Assembly (NCBI GenBank): GCA_903928015.1
Contig: CAIYPF010000143.1
Coordinates: forward strand, 130,980 to 194,979
DNA from: an uncultured Gammaproteobacteria bacterium
Lineage (GTDB): Bacteria; Pseudomonadota; Gammaproteobacteria; Pseudomonadales; UBA5518
Reading direction: 5' to 3'
DNA: 64,000 bases
Of the stretch, positions 8,418-16,778 are shown in pieces; the stretch's first letter is position 1, and every line of letters begins with the position of its first letter. Position numbers and translations under genes: made by a program. The notes beneath the pieces were generated by a model that was given only the letters and a program-made list of their open reading frames with translations, had not been told where the DNA came from and did no database searches.

Positions 8418-9662
8418 ATGTATCCCATGGGTGGCTGCCCTCTCGCAAATCTGATCGACCCGGACACCTACGCGGAAGGCATGCCCTACGACGAACTCCG
8501 TCGATATCGGGAGCAGGGCCCGGTGGTCCGTCATGAAGACCCTCTTACGGGCGTTCCTTACTGGGCGATCGTAGGGCAGCAGGAACTCGACTACGTATCC
8601 AAACACCCCGAGCTTTTCTCCTCGGCTGAGCGCTCGCCTTTCCCGGCCGAGTATCCCCAGGACCAGGTTGAGGGCATACATCGCAAGACGATCATCGGCA
8701 TGGATCCACCACTGCACCAGAAGGTGAGGAGGATCATGCGCGGTGCCTTCACGCCGGCCGCCGTGGACGCTCACGAGGCCTCGTTCCGGCTGCACGCCAA
8801 GCGGATTGTCGACGCGGTGCTTTCACGCGGTGACTGCGAGTTCGTCGAAGAGGTGGCAGCAGAACTGCCGCTCCTGGCGATCCTCGAGCTGCTTGGCGTG
8901 GATCCCGCCGACCGCAAGGATTTCTTCAACTGGACCAACACGATGATCTTCGCCGACGACCCCGATATGGCGGTCTCGGAACTGGACGGACAGATCGCTG
9001 CTGCCAATGTGATCGGCTACGCGATGCGCCTTGCCGAGGAGCACCGGCAATCGCCGCAGAAGAACGTGCTCGGAGCGCTGCTGGACGGACTGATCGACGG
9101 GAAACCCCTCAGCACCGAGGAATTCGGCTGGATGTTCGTCCTGACGCTGGTAGGCGGCAACGAGAGCACCCGCACGGTCATCGCCCATGGCATGCGCCTG
9201 CTTATGGAGAACCCGGACCAGCTGCAGTTCCTCGTCGAGAACCCTGAGCGCATCGGCGCGGCCACAGAGGAAATGCTGCGCTACAACACGGCCTTCATCG
9301 CGATGCGTCGAACAGCAATGCAGGACGTGGAATTGGCGGGACAGCACATCCGCAAGGGTGACAAGGTCCTGCTGCACTACCATGCGATCAATCATGACGA
9401 GCGCGTTTTCGGCGAGGACGCGATGCGCTTCGACGTCCGCCGGGCCGAGCGCATGCCCGATCTCTACAACCAGTTGCGTTCTTTCGGGATCGGGCAACAC
9501 TTCTGCATCGGCTCGCACCTGGCAAGGCTGGAGCTTCGGGTCATGTTCGAAGAGATCATCCCGCGCTTGCGGAACCCGCGAATGCTCGCGCCACCGCGCT
9601 TCGTGCGCTCCTTCTTCGTCAACGGCATGAAGGAGATGCGGATAGCGTTCGATGCCGCTTGA
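8418..9662 (+). CDS. Cytochrome P450
   Basis: A 414-residue soluble bacterial P450. The I-helix reads LTLVGGNESTRT, supplying the oxygen-activating region with Thr after Ser. The K-helix ExxR is in EEMLRYN. The heme-binding loop is FGIGQHFCIG, with the thiolate ligand at about Cys363. The upstream open frame extends to 8271, but conserved sequence begins at MYPMGGCPL, so 8418 is chosen; ATG 8427 is also possible. It lies 76 bases after the CerR-like gene on the same strand and may be part of that operon. The substrate is unknown: hydroxylation of a sphingoid or fatty chain is conceivable from context, but the sequence resembles many P450s acting on lipids, terpenes or steroids. Confidence 0.92.
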   Translation: MYPMGGCPLANLIDPDTYAEGMPYDELRRYREQGPVVRHEDPLTGVPYWAIVGQQELDYVSKHPELFSSAERSPFPAEYPQDQVEGIHRKTIIGMDPPLHQKVRRIMRGAFTPAAVDAHEASFRLHAKRIVDAVLSRGDCEFVEEVAAELPLLAILELLGVDPADRKDFFNWTNTMIFADDPDMAVSELDGQIAAANVIGYAMRLAEEHRQSPQKNVLGALLDGLIDGKPLSTEEFGWMFVLTLVGGNESTRTVIAHGMRLLMENPDQLQFLVENPERIGAATEEMLRYNTAFIAMRRTAMQDVELAGQHIRKGDKVLLHYHAINHDERVFGEDAMRFDVRRAERMPDLYNQLRSFGIGQHFCIGSHLARLELRVMFEEIIPRLRNPRMLAPPRFVRSFFVNGMKEMRIAFDAA

Positions 9663-9799
9663 TGTCGATTTTTTTTACAGTGGAACGCAGGTAAAGCCGG
9701 GCGTCTTCCGGCAACCATTTGGACTACCGGGCTATTTTCAATTCGGTATGAAATTTGCTCCGATTTGGGCGCAGCGGGATCCAGACATATCGGGACATC

Positions 9800-9979
9800 A
9801 TGTACCTCAGATCAGGCGAGACATCGATGCCCCCGTTCCGGACAGACCGGCTCTACCAGGTCGACGGACGCTGGTACTTCGTCACCCGCGAAAAGACCCG
9901 CGAAGGCCCTTACCAGAACCGGATCGATGCCACCCTCGGCGTCCAGCGCTACGTAAGCCATGTGAACAGCCCGCGCTGA
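9800..9979 (+). CDS. Small DUF6316-like protein
   Basis: A 59-residue protein with the pattern RTDRLYQVDGRWYFVTRE followed by EGPYQNRIDATLGVQRYV. This strongly resembles short gammaproteobacterial DUF6316 proteins (F-R-x-D-R, NGEWYF-TRE, GPF-R). No function is known. ATG 9800 is preferred over 9755, because conserved sequence begins only after it and the upstream part looks non-coding. It stands alone between the P450 and the methyltransferase gene. Confidence 0.6.
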   Translation: MYLRSGETSMPPFRTDRLYQVDGRWYFVTREKTREGPYQNRIDATLGVQRYVSHVNSPR

Positions 9980-10037
9980 TCTCCTGCAAGACGCGTCCGT
10001 CTCCGGCAAGTGCTCCCCTCCTGGACGCCCACAGGCC

Positions 10038-10823
10038 GTGAAGCCACCCTCCCCCGAGTATTCACTCCGCAAGTCCCGCTTCGAGCGCTGCCTTACCGTT
10101 TACGGACGGAAGGCAGTACTGGAAGCTCTTCAGGCTCCGGGAGTGCACTGCGAGCGGTTGCATCTGGCGCGGAGCAACCGCGAGGCCGAGATACTCGAAG
10201 ACATCATCTCTTTGGCACGTCGTCAGGGCGCCGAGATCCGCGAGCACGAGCGCAGCGCACTCGCGCACATCTCGCGCAATGCCCGTGAAGACCAGGGCGT
10301 GGCTGCAGACCTGCGATGGTCCGGATACCGACAACTCGACGACCTGCTCCTCGAACGCCCGGCAGCTGACACCTCGCTTGTCGCGGTCGACGGCATAACG
10401 AATCCGCAGAACCTGGGAATGCTCATACGATCGGTAACCGCAGCAGGTCTCGGCATCCTCCTGCCTCGGGAAGGAAACTGTGAGATCTCGCCGCTGGTCA
10501 TCAAGGCCAGCACGGGGACGGTTTTCCGCGCCACGGTGCTGCGGTGCAATTCGCTTGGTGCCGCACTTGGCCAGCTGAGAGAGCACGGATGGCGGGTTGC
10601 GGTACTTGATGCACGCTCAGGACGGAGCCTCTTCGGCGCACTGGACGCGAGGCCCAGGGTATTCGTTCTCGGGGGCGAGACCTCCGGCGCGAGCAAGGAA
10701 ACGATGGAGTTTGCAGATGAGCGCCTGGCGGTGCCGATGGCAAACGGTGTTGAGTCTTTGAACGTGGCCGTTACGGCTGCGCTGGTAGCCTACCGGGCCA
10801 GCATGGCCGCCACGAGCGGCTGA
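10038..10823 (+). CDS. SpoU/TrmH-family RNA 2'-O-methyltransferase
   Basis: A 261-residue protein with an N-terminal SpoU substrate-binding segment (VYGRKAVLEAL) and the trefoil-knot methyltransferase motifs: motif 1 DGITNPQNLGMLIRSV, ASTGTVFR, motif 2 VLGGETSGAS, and motif 3 VPMANGVESLNVAVTAALV. These enzymes methylate a ribose in tRNA or rRNA using SAM. It resembles RlmB in layout, but diverges enough in the N-terminal half that the target (23S G2251 or another site) is not assigned. It converges on the VWA gene with a nine-base gap. Confidence 0.88.
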   Translation: MKPPSPEYSLRKSRFERCLTVYGRKAVLEALQAPGVHCERLHLARSNREAEILEDIISLARRQGAEIREHERSALAHISRNAREDQGVAADLRWSGYRQLDDLLLERPAADTSLVAVDGITNPQNLGMLIRSVTAAGLGILLPREGNCEISPLVIKASTGTVFRATVLRCNSLGAALGQLREHGWRVAVLDARSGRSLFGALDARPRVFVLGGETSGASKETMEFADERLAVPMANGVESLNVAVTAALVAYRASMAATSG

Positions 10824-10832
10824 GGCGCGAAC

Positions 10833-12008
10833 TCAGCGCGCCAGGTAGCCCATGGCGTCTTCCAGACCGCGCAAGGTCATGGGAAACATCCTGTCCTCGA
10901 CCAGCTGCCGCGTCAGATCTATCGACTGGGTGAAATCCCAGTGCTCCTGTGGCGTCGGGTTGAGCCACACCACCTTGTTCCACGTCTGCACGACACGCTG
11001 CATCCACGCAGTACCGGGTTCTTCGTTGAAGTATTCCACGCTTCCGCCAGGCTGCAGGATCTCGTAGGGAGACATCGATGCATCACCCACGAACACCACC
11101 CTGTAGTCGTGCGGATACTTGTGCAGCACATCCAGGGTGCTGACCTTCTCGCTGTGGCGGCGCGCGTTGTTCCGCCACACGGCGTCGTACAGGAAGTTGT
11201 GGAAGTAGAAATACTCCATGTGCTTGAACTCGGTGCGCGCCGCCGAGAACAACTGCTCGCAGGTGCGCACGTGGGGATCCATGGAGCCCCCCACATCAAA
11301 GAAGATCAGCACCTTCACCGAGTTGTGGCGCTCGGGCACCATCTTCAGGTCGAGCAGGCCCGCCTTCTGCGCCGTGGAGCGGATGGTATCGGGGACGTCG
11401 AGTTCCTCCGCGGCACCGGTACGCGCGAATTTCCGCAGTCGCCGCAGAGCGATCTTGATGTTGCGCGTCCCGATCTCGACAGCATCGTCGAGGTTCCTGA
11501 ATTCACGCTTCTCCCACACCTTGGCCGCGCGCTGGTTGCCGCCGTTGGGACCGACGCGGATGCCCTCTGGATGGTAGCCCTGAGCACCGAATGGCGAAGT
11601 ACCTCCCGTACCGATCCACTTGTTGCCGCCCTCGTGACGCCCTTTCTGTTCCTCGAGACGCTTCTTGAACTCCTCGATGAGTTTCTCCAGTCCGCCCAGC
11701 GACTCGATTTTCGCTTTTTCCTCATCCGTCAGGGATTTCTCGAACTCCTTGCGCAGCCAATCTTCGGGGATGAGCGTGGCGAGGATGTCGTCGAGAGACT
11801 GGATATCCTTGAAGTAAGCACCGAAGGCCCGGTCGAAGCGGTCGAAGTATTTCTCGTCCTTCACGAGAATCGCCCGGCTCAGATGGTAGAAGCCGTCCAT
11901 GTCGGCAAAGACCAGCCGTGCACGCAAGGCACCCAGCAAATCGAGGTACTCGCGGATCGAGACCGGAACGCCGCCGCTGCGCAGGCCGGCAAAGAAGTTC
12001 AACAGCAT
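10833..12008 (-). CDS. VWA-domain protein (CoxE-like), partner of the MoxR ATPase
   Basis: A 391-residue protein of the CoxE/YehP-like VWA group. The N-terminal half is helical and charged, including a run rich in Lys and Glu near residues 115-145. The C-terminal half holds the VWA domain with a metal site DVGGSMDPHV. The first serine of the usual DxSxS is Gly, a variant common in this group. It overlaps the stop of the upstream AAA ATPase by one base, giving a MoxR-VWA pair. Such pairs act as chaperones or metal-insertion machines, but no target is suggested by the neighbours. Confidence 0.85.
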   Translation of the reverse strand: MLLNFFAGLRSGGVPVSIREYLDLLGALRARLVFADMDGFYHLSRAILVKDEKYFDRFDRAFGAYFKDIQSLDDILATLIPEDWLRKEFEKSLTDEEKAKIESLGGLEKLIEEFKKRLEEQKGRHEGGNKWIGTGGTSPFGAQGYHPEGIRVGPNGGNQRAAKVWEKREFRNLDDAVEIGTRNIKIALRRLRKFARTGAAEELDVPDTIRSTAQKAGLLDLKMVPERHNSVKVLIFFDVGGSMDPHVRTCEQLFSAARTEFKHMEYFYFHNFLYDAVWRNNARRHSEKVSTLDVLHKYPHDYRVVFVGDASMSPYEILQPGGSVEYFNEEPGTAWMQRVVQTWNKVVWLNPTPQEHWDFTQSIDLTRQLVEDRMFPMTLRGLEDAMGYLAR

Positions 12009-12856
12009 CAGCGACGACTCTCACGCCGGTGCATGAAGGCGAGGCGCTCGAGCAGGTGCACGTCCTGCTCGTTCTTGACCAGCGCGCCGTAGAGCGGCGG
12101 TATCGCCTTGCTCTGGTCGAGATTCTTCAGTACCTCTTCGGGGATGTCGTCTGCCAGCAGCAATTTGAGCCAGTCGATCAACTCGGAGGTAGAGGGCTTT
12201 TTCTTCAGACCGGGCACGCCGCGGACATCGAAGAAAATGTCCATGGCGTCGCTGACCAGTGACTTCTTGATATCCGGAAAGTGCACCTCGACGATGCGCT
12301 GCATCGTCTCCTTGTCGGGAAACCGGATGAAGTGGAAAAAACACCTGCGAAGGAAGGCGTCGGGGAGCTCCTTCTCGTTGTTGCTCGTGATGATCACGAT
12401 GGGCCGCGTGATCGCGCGGACGTTCTCGCCGGTCTCGTAGACGTGGAACTCCATCCGGTCGATCTCGAGCAGCAGGTCGTTCGGGAACTCGATGTCGGCC
12501 TTGTCGATCTCGTCGATGAGCAGCACAGCCTGCTCGGGAGCTTCGAAAGCCTCCCAGAGGCGGCCCTTGCGGATGTAATTGCGAATGTCGTGCACGCGCG
12601 AATCGCCCAATTGCGAATCCCTGAGCCGCGATACCGCATCGTATTCATACAGACCCTGCTGGGCTTTGGTCGTGGACTTGATGTGCCATTGCAGCAGCGG
12701 CTTGCCAAGGGCACGCGCGATCTCCTCGGCGAGCATTGTCTTGCCGGTCCCTGGCTCACCCTTGATAAGCAAAGGACGCTGCAATGCCACGGCAGCGTTT
12801 ACTGCCATCTGCAGGTCCTCGGTGGCGATATACCTGTCAGTACCGGTGAAACTCAT
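12008..12856 (-). CDS. MoxR-family AAA+ ATPase
   Basis: A 282-residue AAA+ protein: Walker A GEPGTGKTML, Walker B VLLIDEIDKAD, sensor 1 TSNNEKELPDAFLRRC. Start 12856 (MSFTGTDRY) follows a GGAG ribosome binding site, and the upstream extension of the frame to 13102 is not conserved. It is the first gene of a two-gene operon with the VWA protein. MoxR proteins remodel or activate partner enzymes and complexes; the client here is unknown. Confidence 0.9.
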   Translation of the reverse strand: MSFTGTDRYIATEDLQMAVNAAVALQRPLLIKGEPGTGKTMLAEEIARALGKPLLQWHIKSTTKAQQGLYEYDAVSRLRDSQLGDSRVHDIRNYIRKGRLWEAFEAPEQAVLLIDEIDKADIEFPNDLLLEIDRMEFHVYETGENVRAITRPIVIITSNNEKELPDAFLRRCFFHFIRFPDKETMQRIVEVHFPDIKKSLVSDAMDIFFDVRGVPGLKKKPSTSELIDWLKLLLADDIPEEVLKNLDQSKAIPPLYGALVKNEQDVHLLERLAFMHRRESRR

Positions 12857-13059
12857 GCCTGCTCCCGCGTGTGGCACCGTCCCTGGCAAGCACCGTGCTA
12901 AGCCGGGGGAAGATGGATGTTGACGCGAGAGTCTAAACCACGACGGCGCGAGCCCGGACTGTCGAAACAGCTCAGATTCCACTGCTCCGCATGGACGCAG
13001 GGGTGCGGGGCACGCTAGCCTCGACAGCATCAACTTCCGCACTGCAGGGGACGAATGCC

Positions 13060-14034
13060 ATGAACGTGTTTGCAGACAACAGCCTGTCCATCGGCAACAC
13101 ACCGCTGGTGCGCCTGAACCGCATCACCAGTGGCACCGTCTACGCAAAGCTCGAGAGCCGTAATCCCGCCTTTTCCGTGAAATGCCGTATCGGCGCCAGC
13201 ATGGTCTGGGCAGCGGAGCAGGACGGCTCGCTCAAACACGGCATGGAGATAGTGGAACCTACCAGCGGCAACACCGGAATCGCGCTGGCGTTTGTGGCTG
13301 CTGCACGCGGTTACCGCATCACGCTCACCATGCCCCACACCATGAGCCTGGAGCGTCGTCAGGTGATGGCAGCGCTCGGAGCGAACCTGGTGCTCACAGA
13401 CGGCGCGCTGGGTATGAAGGGCTGCATCGGGAAGGCGGAAGAACTGGTGGCACAGGACCCCGGGCGCAGGCTGATGATGCAGCAATTCCAGAACCCGGCG
13501 AACCCGGCCATTCACGAGCGCACAACGGGCCCGGAAATCTGGCGCGACACCAACGGCAGCATCGACATACTGGTGTCGGGCGTCGGCACTGGGGGCACGC
13601 TCACGGGCATTTCGCGTTACATCAAGAAAACACAGGGCAAGCCCATCACCACCGTAGCCGTCGAGCCCGCGTCATCAACCATGATCACGAACACGCTGGC
13701 AGGCCTTCCCGCCACCCACGCCCCGCACAAGATCCAGGGCATCGGCGCGGGTTTCGTGCCGGGAAACCTCGACCTCTCGCTGGTAGATCAGGTAGAGCAG
13801 GTCAGCGATGACGAGGCAATGGAATTCGCCCACCGCCTGATGCGGGAGGAAGGCATCATGGCGGGAATCTCCTGCGGCGCGGCAGCGGCAGTCGCAGCAC
13901 GGGTCGCAGCGCAACCGCAACACGCCGGCAAAACCATCGTGGTCGTGCTTCCGGACTCTGGCGAGCGCTACCTCAGAAGCCCGCTGTTCGAAGGCCGCTT
14001 CGGCGACAGGGAATTGGTACAGGCGATCAGCTGA
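13060..14034 (+). CDS. cysK: Cysteine synthase A
   Basis: A 324-residue O-acetylserine (thiol)-lyase. [11 protein letters not shown] starts the protein and the PLP lysine is in FSVKCRIG. The substrate loop PTSGNTG and the phosphate-binding GTGGTLTG follow. The C-terminus has a GISCGAA loop and PDSGERYL. It makes cysteine from O-acetylserine and sulfide. Start 13060 is preceded by a GGGG run. It overlaps the convergent membrane-protein gene by eight bases at its 3' end. Confidence 0.95.
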   Translation: MNVFADNSLSIGNTPLVRLNRITSGTVYAKLESRNPAFSVKCRIGASMVWAAEQDGSLKHGMEIVEPTSGNTGIALAFVAAARGYRITLTMPHTMSLERRQVMAALGANLVLTDGALGMKGCIGKAEELVAQDPGRRLMMQQFQNPANPAIHERTTGPEIWRDTNGSIDILVSGVGTGGTLTGISRYIKKTQGKPITTVAVEPASSTMITNTLAGLPATHAPHKIQGIGAGFVPGNLDLSLVDQVEQVSDDEAMEFAHRLMREEGIMAGISCGAAAAVAARVAAQPQHAGKTIVVVLPDSGERYLRSPLFEGRFGDRELVQAIS

Positions 14035-14419
14035 TCGCCCGGCGGGAGCTGTCCTGCGGCGTTGCATCCGCGCGCCCGGGGTTGCTGCGCCGCGCCACCA
14101 CCAACCGGCTCCACAGGAAGCGCAGCAACCAGCATGCGGCCACGGAGAATCCCATGATCAGCAGCACCCGCACGCCTACCAGCGGGCCCAGACCGCCCTC
14201 GGGCGCGGTGAGCAGTTCGTAGACGACAACGAAAAGCGCAGGCGCGAGGTGCTCCTGCGTGCCATCAACCGACGCCGGCACCAGAAACACCACGGCAAGC
14301 ATCACCCGCAGAGCGTCACTGACCCACGACCAGAAGCCCGCAGTGAGCCGCCAGAAGACTGACATCACGGCCACCGCGGAAAGCAGGTAAATCGACCAGG
14401 CCATGATGTAGTCGGACAT
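14027..14419 (-). CDS. Small inner-membrane protein of unknown function
   Basis: About 130 residues from MSDYIMAW. There are three or four hydrophobic segments: about residues 5-20, 33-50, 58-72 and a strong one at 82-100. A short basic, polar tail follows ([18 protein letters not shown]). I do not recognise a named family with certainty. It follows ycgL by 10 bases and is probably transcribed with rnd-ycgL. Confidence 0.7.
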   Translation of the reverse strand: MSDYIMAWSIYLLSAVAVMSVFWRLTAGFWSWVSDALRVMLAVVFLVPASVDGTQEHLAPALFVVVYELLTAPEGGLGPLVGVRVLLIMGFSVAACWLLRFLWSRLVVARRSNPGRADATPQDSSRRAIS

Positions 14420-14429
14420 GGTCTGCACT

Positions 14430-14699
14430 TCAGGTGTCCTCCACTCGGTCCGACGCCCCGGGATGGGGTGGCAACTGCAGGTAGAAGCCATTGTGCTCGA
14501 TCGCACGCAAAACGTCGGCGGCATCGGATCGAGCGAGTTTCCGCTCCGGGGTCAGCGCAAAGGTCATGGCGCGCTCGGTCCCACCCAGCTGCAGGAGAAG
14601 TGCTTCAGGCACGCGGGCAAAGCCCTCCTGATGGTCTACGAAAAGGTATGTGTCCGGGTTGCGACGCGAGCGGAACACCGCGCAGATCATCCTGCTCAC
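14430..14699 (-). CDS. ycgL: YcgL-domain protein
   Basis: 89 residues, with the YcgL signature ICAVFRSRRNPDTYLFVDH at the start, then a FALTPERKLAR-type segment and an IEHNGFYLQLPP end. The function of the family is unresolved; it is widespread in gammaproteobacteria and often adjoins rnd, as here. The GTG at 14699 overlaps the rnd stop (GTGA), which supports coupling. ATG 14690 is the alternative start. Confidence 0.85.
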   Translation of the reverse strand: MSRMICAVFRSRRNPDTYLFVDHQEGFARVPEALLLQLGGTERAMTFALTPERKLARSDAADVLRAIEHNGFYLQLPPHPGASDRVEDT

Positions 14700-15841
14700 G
14701 GCAACTCCCTCGCCATCCGCCACAGGGACTCGCCGATGGCTTCACGGCGCCAGCCAATCAGCAGTGACGAATCCTCGGCTGCGCCATTGCCGGACGCACG
14801 CCGAACGAGGTCCTCGAGTTCGCGGCGCCGGGCCAGCATCTCGGGCGCAACGCCCAGCACTTCCGACATTTCCACCACATGCGCGCGCAGCGCTTTCACG
14901 CGGCGGGTCTCTGCCGGACCGGGCGGCGGAGAAAGCGCATCGGGTTGCTGCTCGGGCGCCAGGGCAAGCGCGGCGCTCACTTCGGCCAGCAACGCCTTGC
15001 CGTGACGCCGACGGGCAGACTCCTGCAGCTCGGGGACGGATTCGAGACCACGCTCATCCAGGACCGGAATCTCCGCGATCCGCAGAAGCGCTGCGTCCGG
15101 GATGACCCAGCTTCGGGGCAGGTCGCGATCCCGGGCTGTACGCTCGCGCCAGGCATGCAGCGCACGCAGCACTGCGAGCCGCGGTCGATCGAGGCGCCAG
15201 GCGCCACCTATGGAAGAAAGATCAGCTGCGGGTTCCCGAGCGCGCGCCCGCGGCACGATGGCTGCGCACTCTGCGGCGGCCCAGGCTGCCTTGCGTGGAT
15301 CTGCGGCAAGATGCGCCAGCAGGGCCTCGTGCAGTCGCGGCAGGAACAGCACATCCTCTGCTGCATAGCTCAGTTGCGCCGCTGACAGCGGCCGCTGCAG
15401 CCAGTCGGTACGCGTTTCCGATTTCTGCAATTCAACTCCCAACTCGAGACCCACCAGCCGCTGGTAGCCTACCGACAGACCGTGTCCGCAGAAGGCTGCA
15501 AGCACCTGGGTATCGACCAGCGGCTCCGGCAATGCGCCCAGACGTCTGGCGCACACTTCCAGATCCTCACTGCACGAGTGCATTACCTTGGTGACGGTTG
15601 CATCGGCGAGGACGTCGGCAAGCGGCGAGAGATCGTCGATCGCGAGAGGATCGACCAGATGGCAGAGCTCACCATCAAACAACTGGAAGAGCGCAGCCTG
15701 CGGGTGAAACGTCCGCACGCGCATGAACTCGGTATCGAGAGCAAGCAGGCCCGTCGCGCGGCATCGGTCGGTGGCCTGCCGCAGGGCGGCGGTATCGGGC
15801 AACAGCGAGAAGGACGACAACGTAGGCACCTCGCTGTTCAA
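14696..15841 (-). CDS. rnd: Ribonuclease D
   Basis: A 381-residue DEDDy 3'-5' exoribonuclease. The catalytic set is visible as LDTEF (Asp, Glu), SCSEDLEV (Asp) and YAAEDVLFL (Tyr and Asp), followed by an HRDC-type helical C-terminal region. It matures tRNA 3' ends and other stable RNAs. It overlaps recR upstream by four bases and ycgL downstream. Confidence 0.92.
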   Translation of the reverse strand: MNSEVPTLSSFSLLPDTAALRQATDRCRATGLLALDTEFMRVRTFHPQAALFQLFDGELCHLVDPLAIDDLSPLADVLADATVTKVMHSCSEDLEVCARRLGALPEPLVDTQVLAAFCGHGLSVGYQRLVGLELGVELQKSETRTDWLQRPLSAAQLSYAAEDVLFLPRLHEALLAHLAADPRKAAWAAAECAAIVPRARAREPAADLSSIGGAWRLDRPRLAVLRALHAWRERTARDRDLPRSWVIPDAALLRIAEIPVLDERGLESVPELQESARRRHGKALLAEVSAALALAPEQQPDALSPPPGPAETRRVKALRAHVVEMSEVLGVAPEMLARRRELEDLVRRASGNGAAEDSSLLIGWRREAIGESLWRMARELP

Positions 15842-16434
15842 ACGGGCTTGCGGCCGAGGAAGGCGTGCTGGAGTGTTCCGCCATCCACGTATTCGAGCTC
15901 ACCACCGAGCGGCACACCGTGCGCGATCCGCGACACAGACACACCCGCTGCACGCAGCTGCTCGGTGATGAAATAGGCCGTCGCTTCACCTTCGACTGTA
16001 GGGTTCGTCGCGAGAATCACCTCACGGAACTGTTCCTCGCGCGCGCGCACGGCGAGCAGGTCAAGTCCCAGTTCCGACGGGCCGATGCCGTCAATGGGCG
16101 AAAGCCGACCCAGCAACACGAAGTAAAGCCCGCGGTATCCGCCCGCCTGTTCCACTGCGATCACGTCTGCAGGAGTCTCGACGATGCAGAGCGTGCTGCG
16201 GTCGCGGCGCTCGCTGGCACAGATAGAGCAGACACCGTCCTCGCTCAGGTTCCGGCAAAGGCGGCAGCGGCCGACTTTCTCCACAGCCCGGGCAAGGGCA
16301 GCTGCAAGCGCGGACGCGCCTTCTCGATCGCGCTCCAGAAGGTGCATCGTCATGCGCTGGGCTGACTTGGGGCCAACGCCGGGCAAGCACTGCAAGGCAT
16401 CCATTAGCGTGTCTATCGCCGGACCAAAACGCAT
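15838..16434 (-). CDS. recR: Recombination mediator protein RecR
   Basis: 198 residues: an N-terminal helix-hairpin-helix ([12 protein letters not shown]), the C4 zinc finger CRLC-x8-CSIC, then a Toprim domain with VVETPADV-like and [12 protein letters not shown] segments. It works with RecO and RecF to load RecA at gaps. Start 16434 (MRFGPAI) follows a GGAG site; the frame upstream is not conserved. The order dnaX-ybaB-recR is the usual one. Confidence 0.94.
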   Translation of the reverse strand: MRFGPAIDTLMDALQCLPGVGPKSAQRMTMHLLERDREGASALAAALARAVEKVGRCRLCRNLSEDGVCSICASERRDRSTLCIVETPADVIAVEQAGGYRGLYFVLLGRLSPIDGIGPSELGLDLLAVRAREEQFREVILATNPTVEGEATAYFITEQLRAAGVSVSRIAHGVPLGGELEYVDGGTLQHAFLGRKPV

Positions 16435-16456
16435 GCAGAGAGCTCCGAAGGGGGGT

Positions 16457-16777
16457 TCAGAAAGCGGCAGGAAACCCGGCTGGAAGACCAAGGCCCCCGG
16501 CCACCTCGCCGAGCCGCTCGCGCTGGAGTTCACCGAGCCGCCGCACGGCATCGTTGCAGGCTGCGGCAACGAGATCCTCGATGACCGCGGGATCCTCGGT
16601 GAACAGCGAACGCTCTATGTGGATCCGGCGAACCTCGTGGCTGCCGCTCATCCGCACACGAACCAGCCCACCACCGGATTCACCCTGCACCTCGAGACGC
16701 GCAACCTCTTCCTGAACGGCCTTCAGCTTCTGCTGCACGGCCTGCGCCTGCTGCATCAACTCCTGCCAGTCCTTCAT
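16457..16777 (-). CDS. ybaB: YbaB/EbfC nucleoid-associated protein
   Basis: 106 residues beginning [12 protein letters not shown], with the helix-sheet-helix layout of the YbaB/EbfC family: a coiled N-terminal helix, [20 protein letters not shown], then a C-terminal helix. It binds DNA as a dimer. The start follows a strong GGAGG site and lies one base after the dnaX stop. It is translated between dnaX and recR. Confidence 0.93.
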   Translation of the reverse strand: MKDWQELMQQAQAVQQKLKAVQEEVARLEVQGESGGGLVRVRMSGSHEVRRIHIERSLFTEDPAVIEDLVAAACNDAVRRLGELQRERLGEVAGGLGLPAGFPAAF

Positions 16778-16778
16778 G

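Noticed and set aside
9680-9720. GCCGG/CCGGC stem after the P450 gene as a terminator
   Set aside because: The stem is only five base pairs and is not followed by a T-run.
12857-13059. Possible cysK promoter with TTGACG near 12925
   Set aside because: No -10 hexamer at acceptable spacing was found.
13103-13515. Open frames antisense to cysK
   Set aside because: They lack conserved motifs and ribosome binding sites, and overlap a clear cysK.
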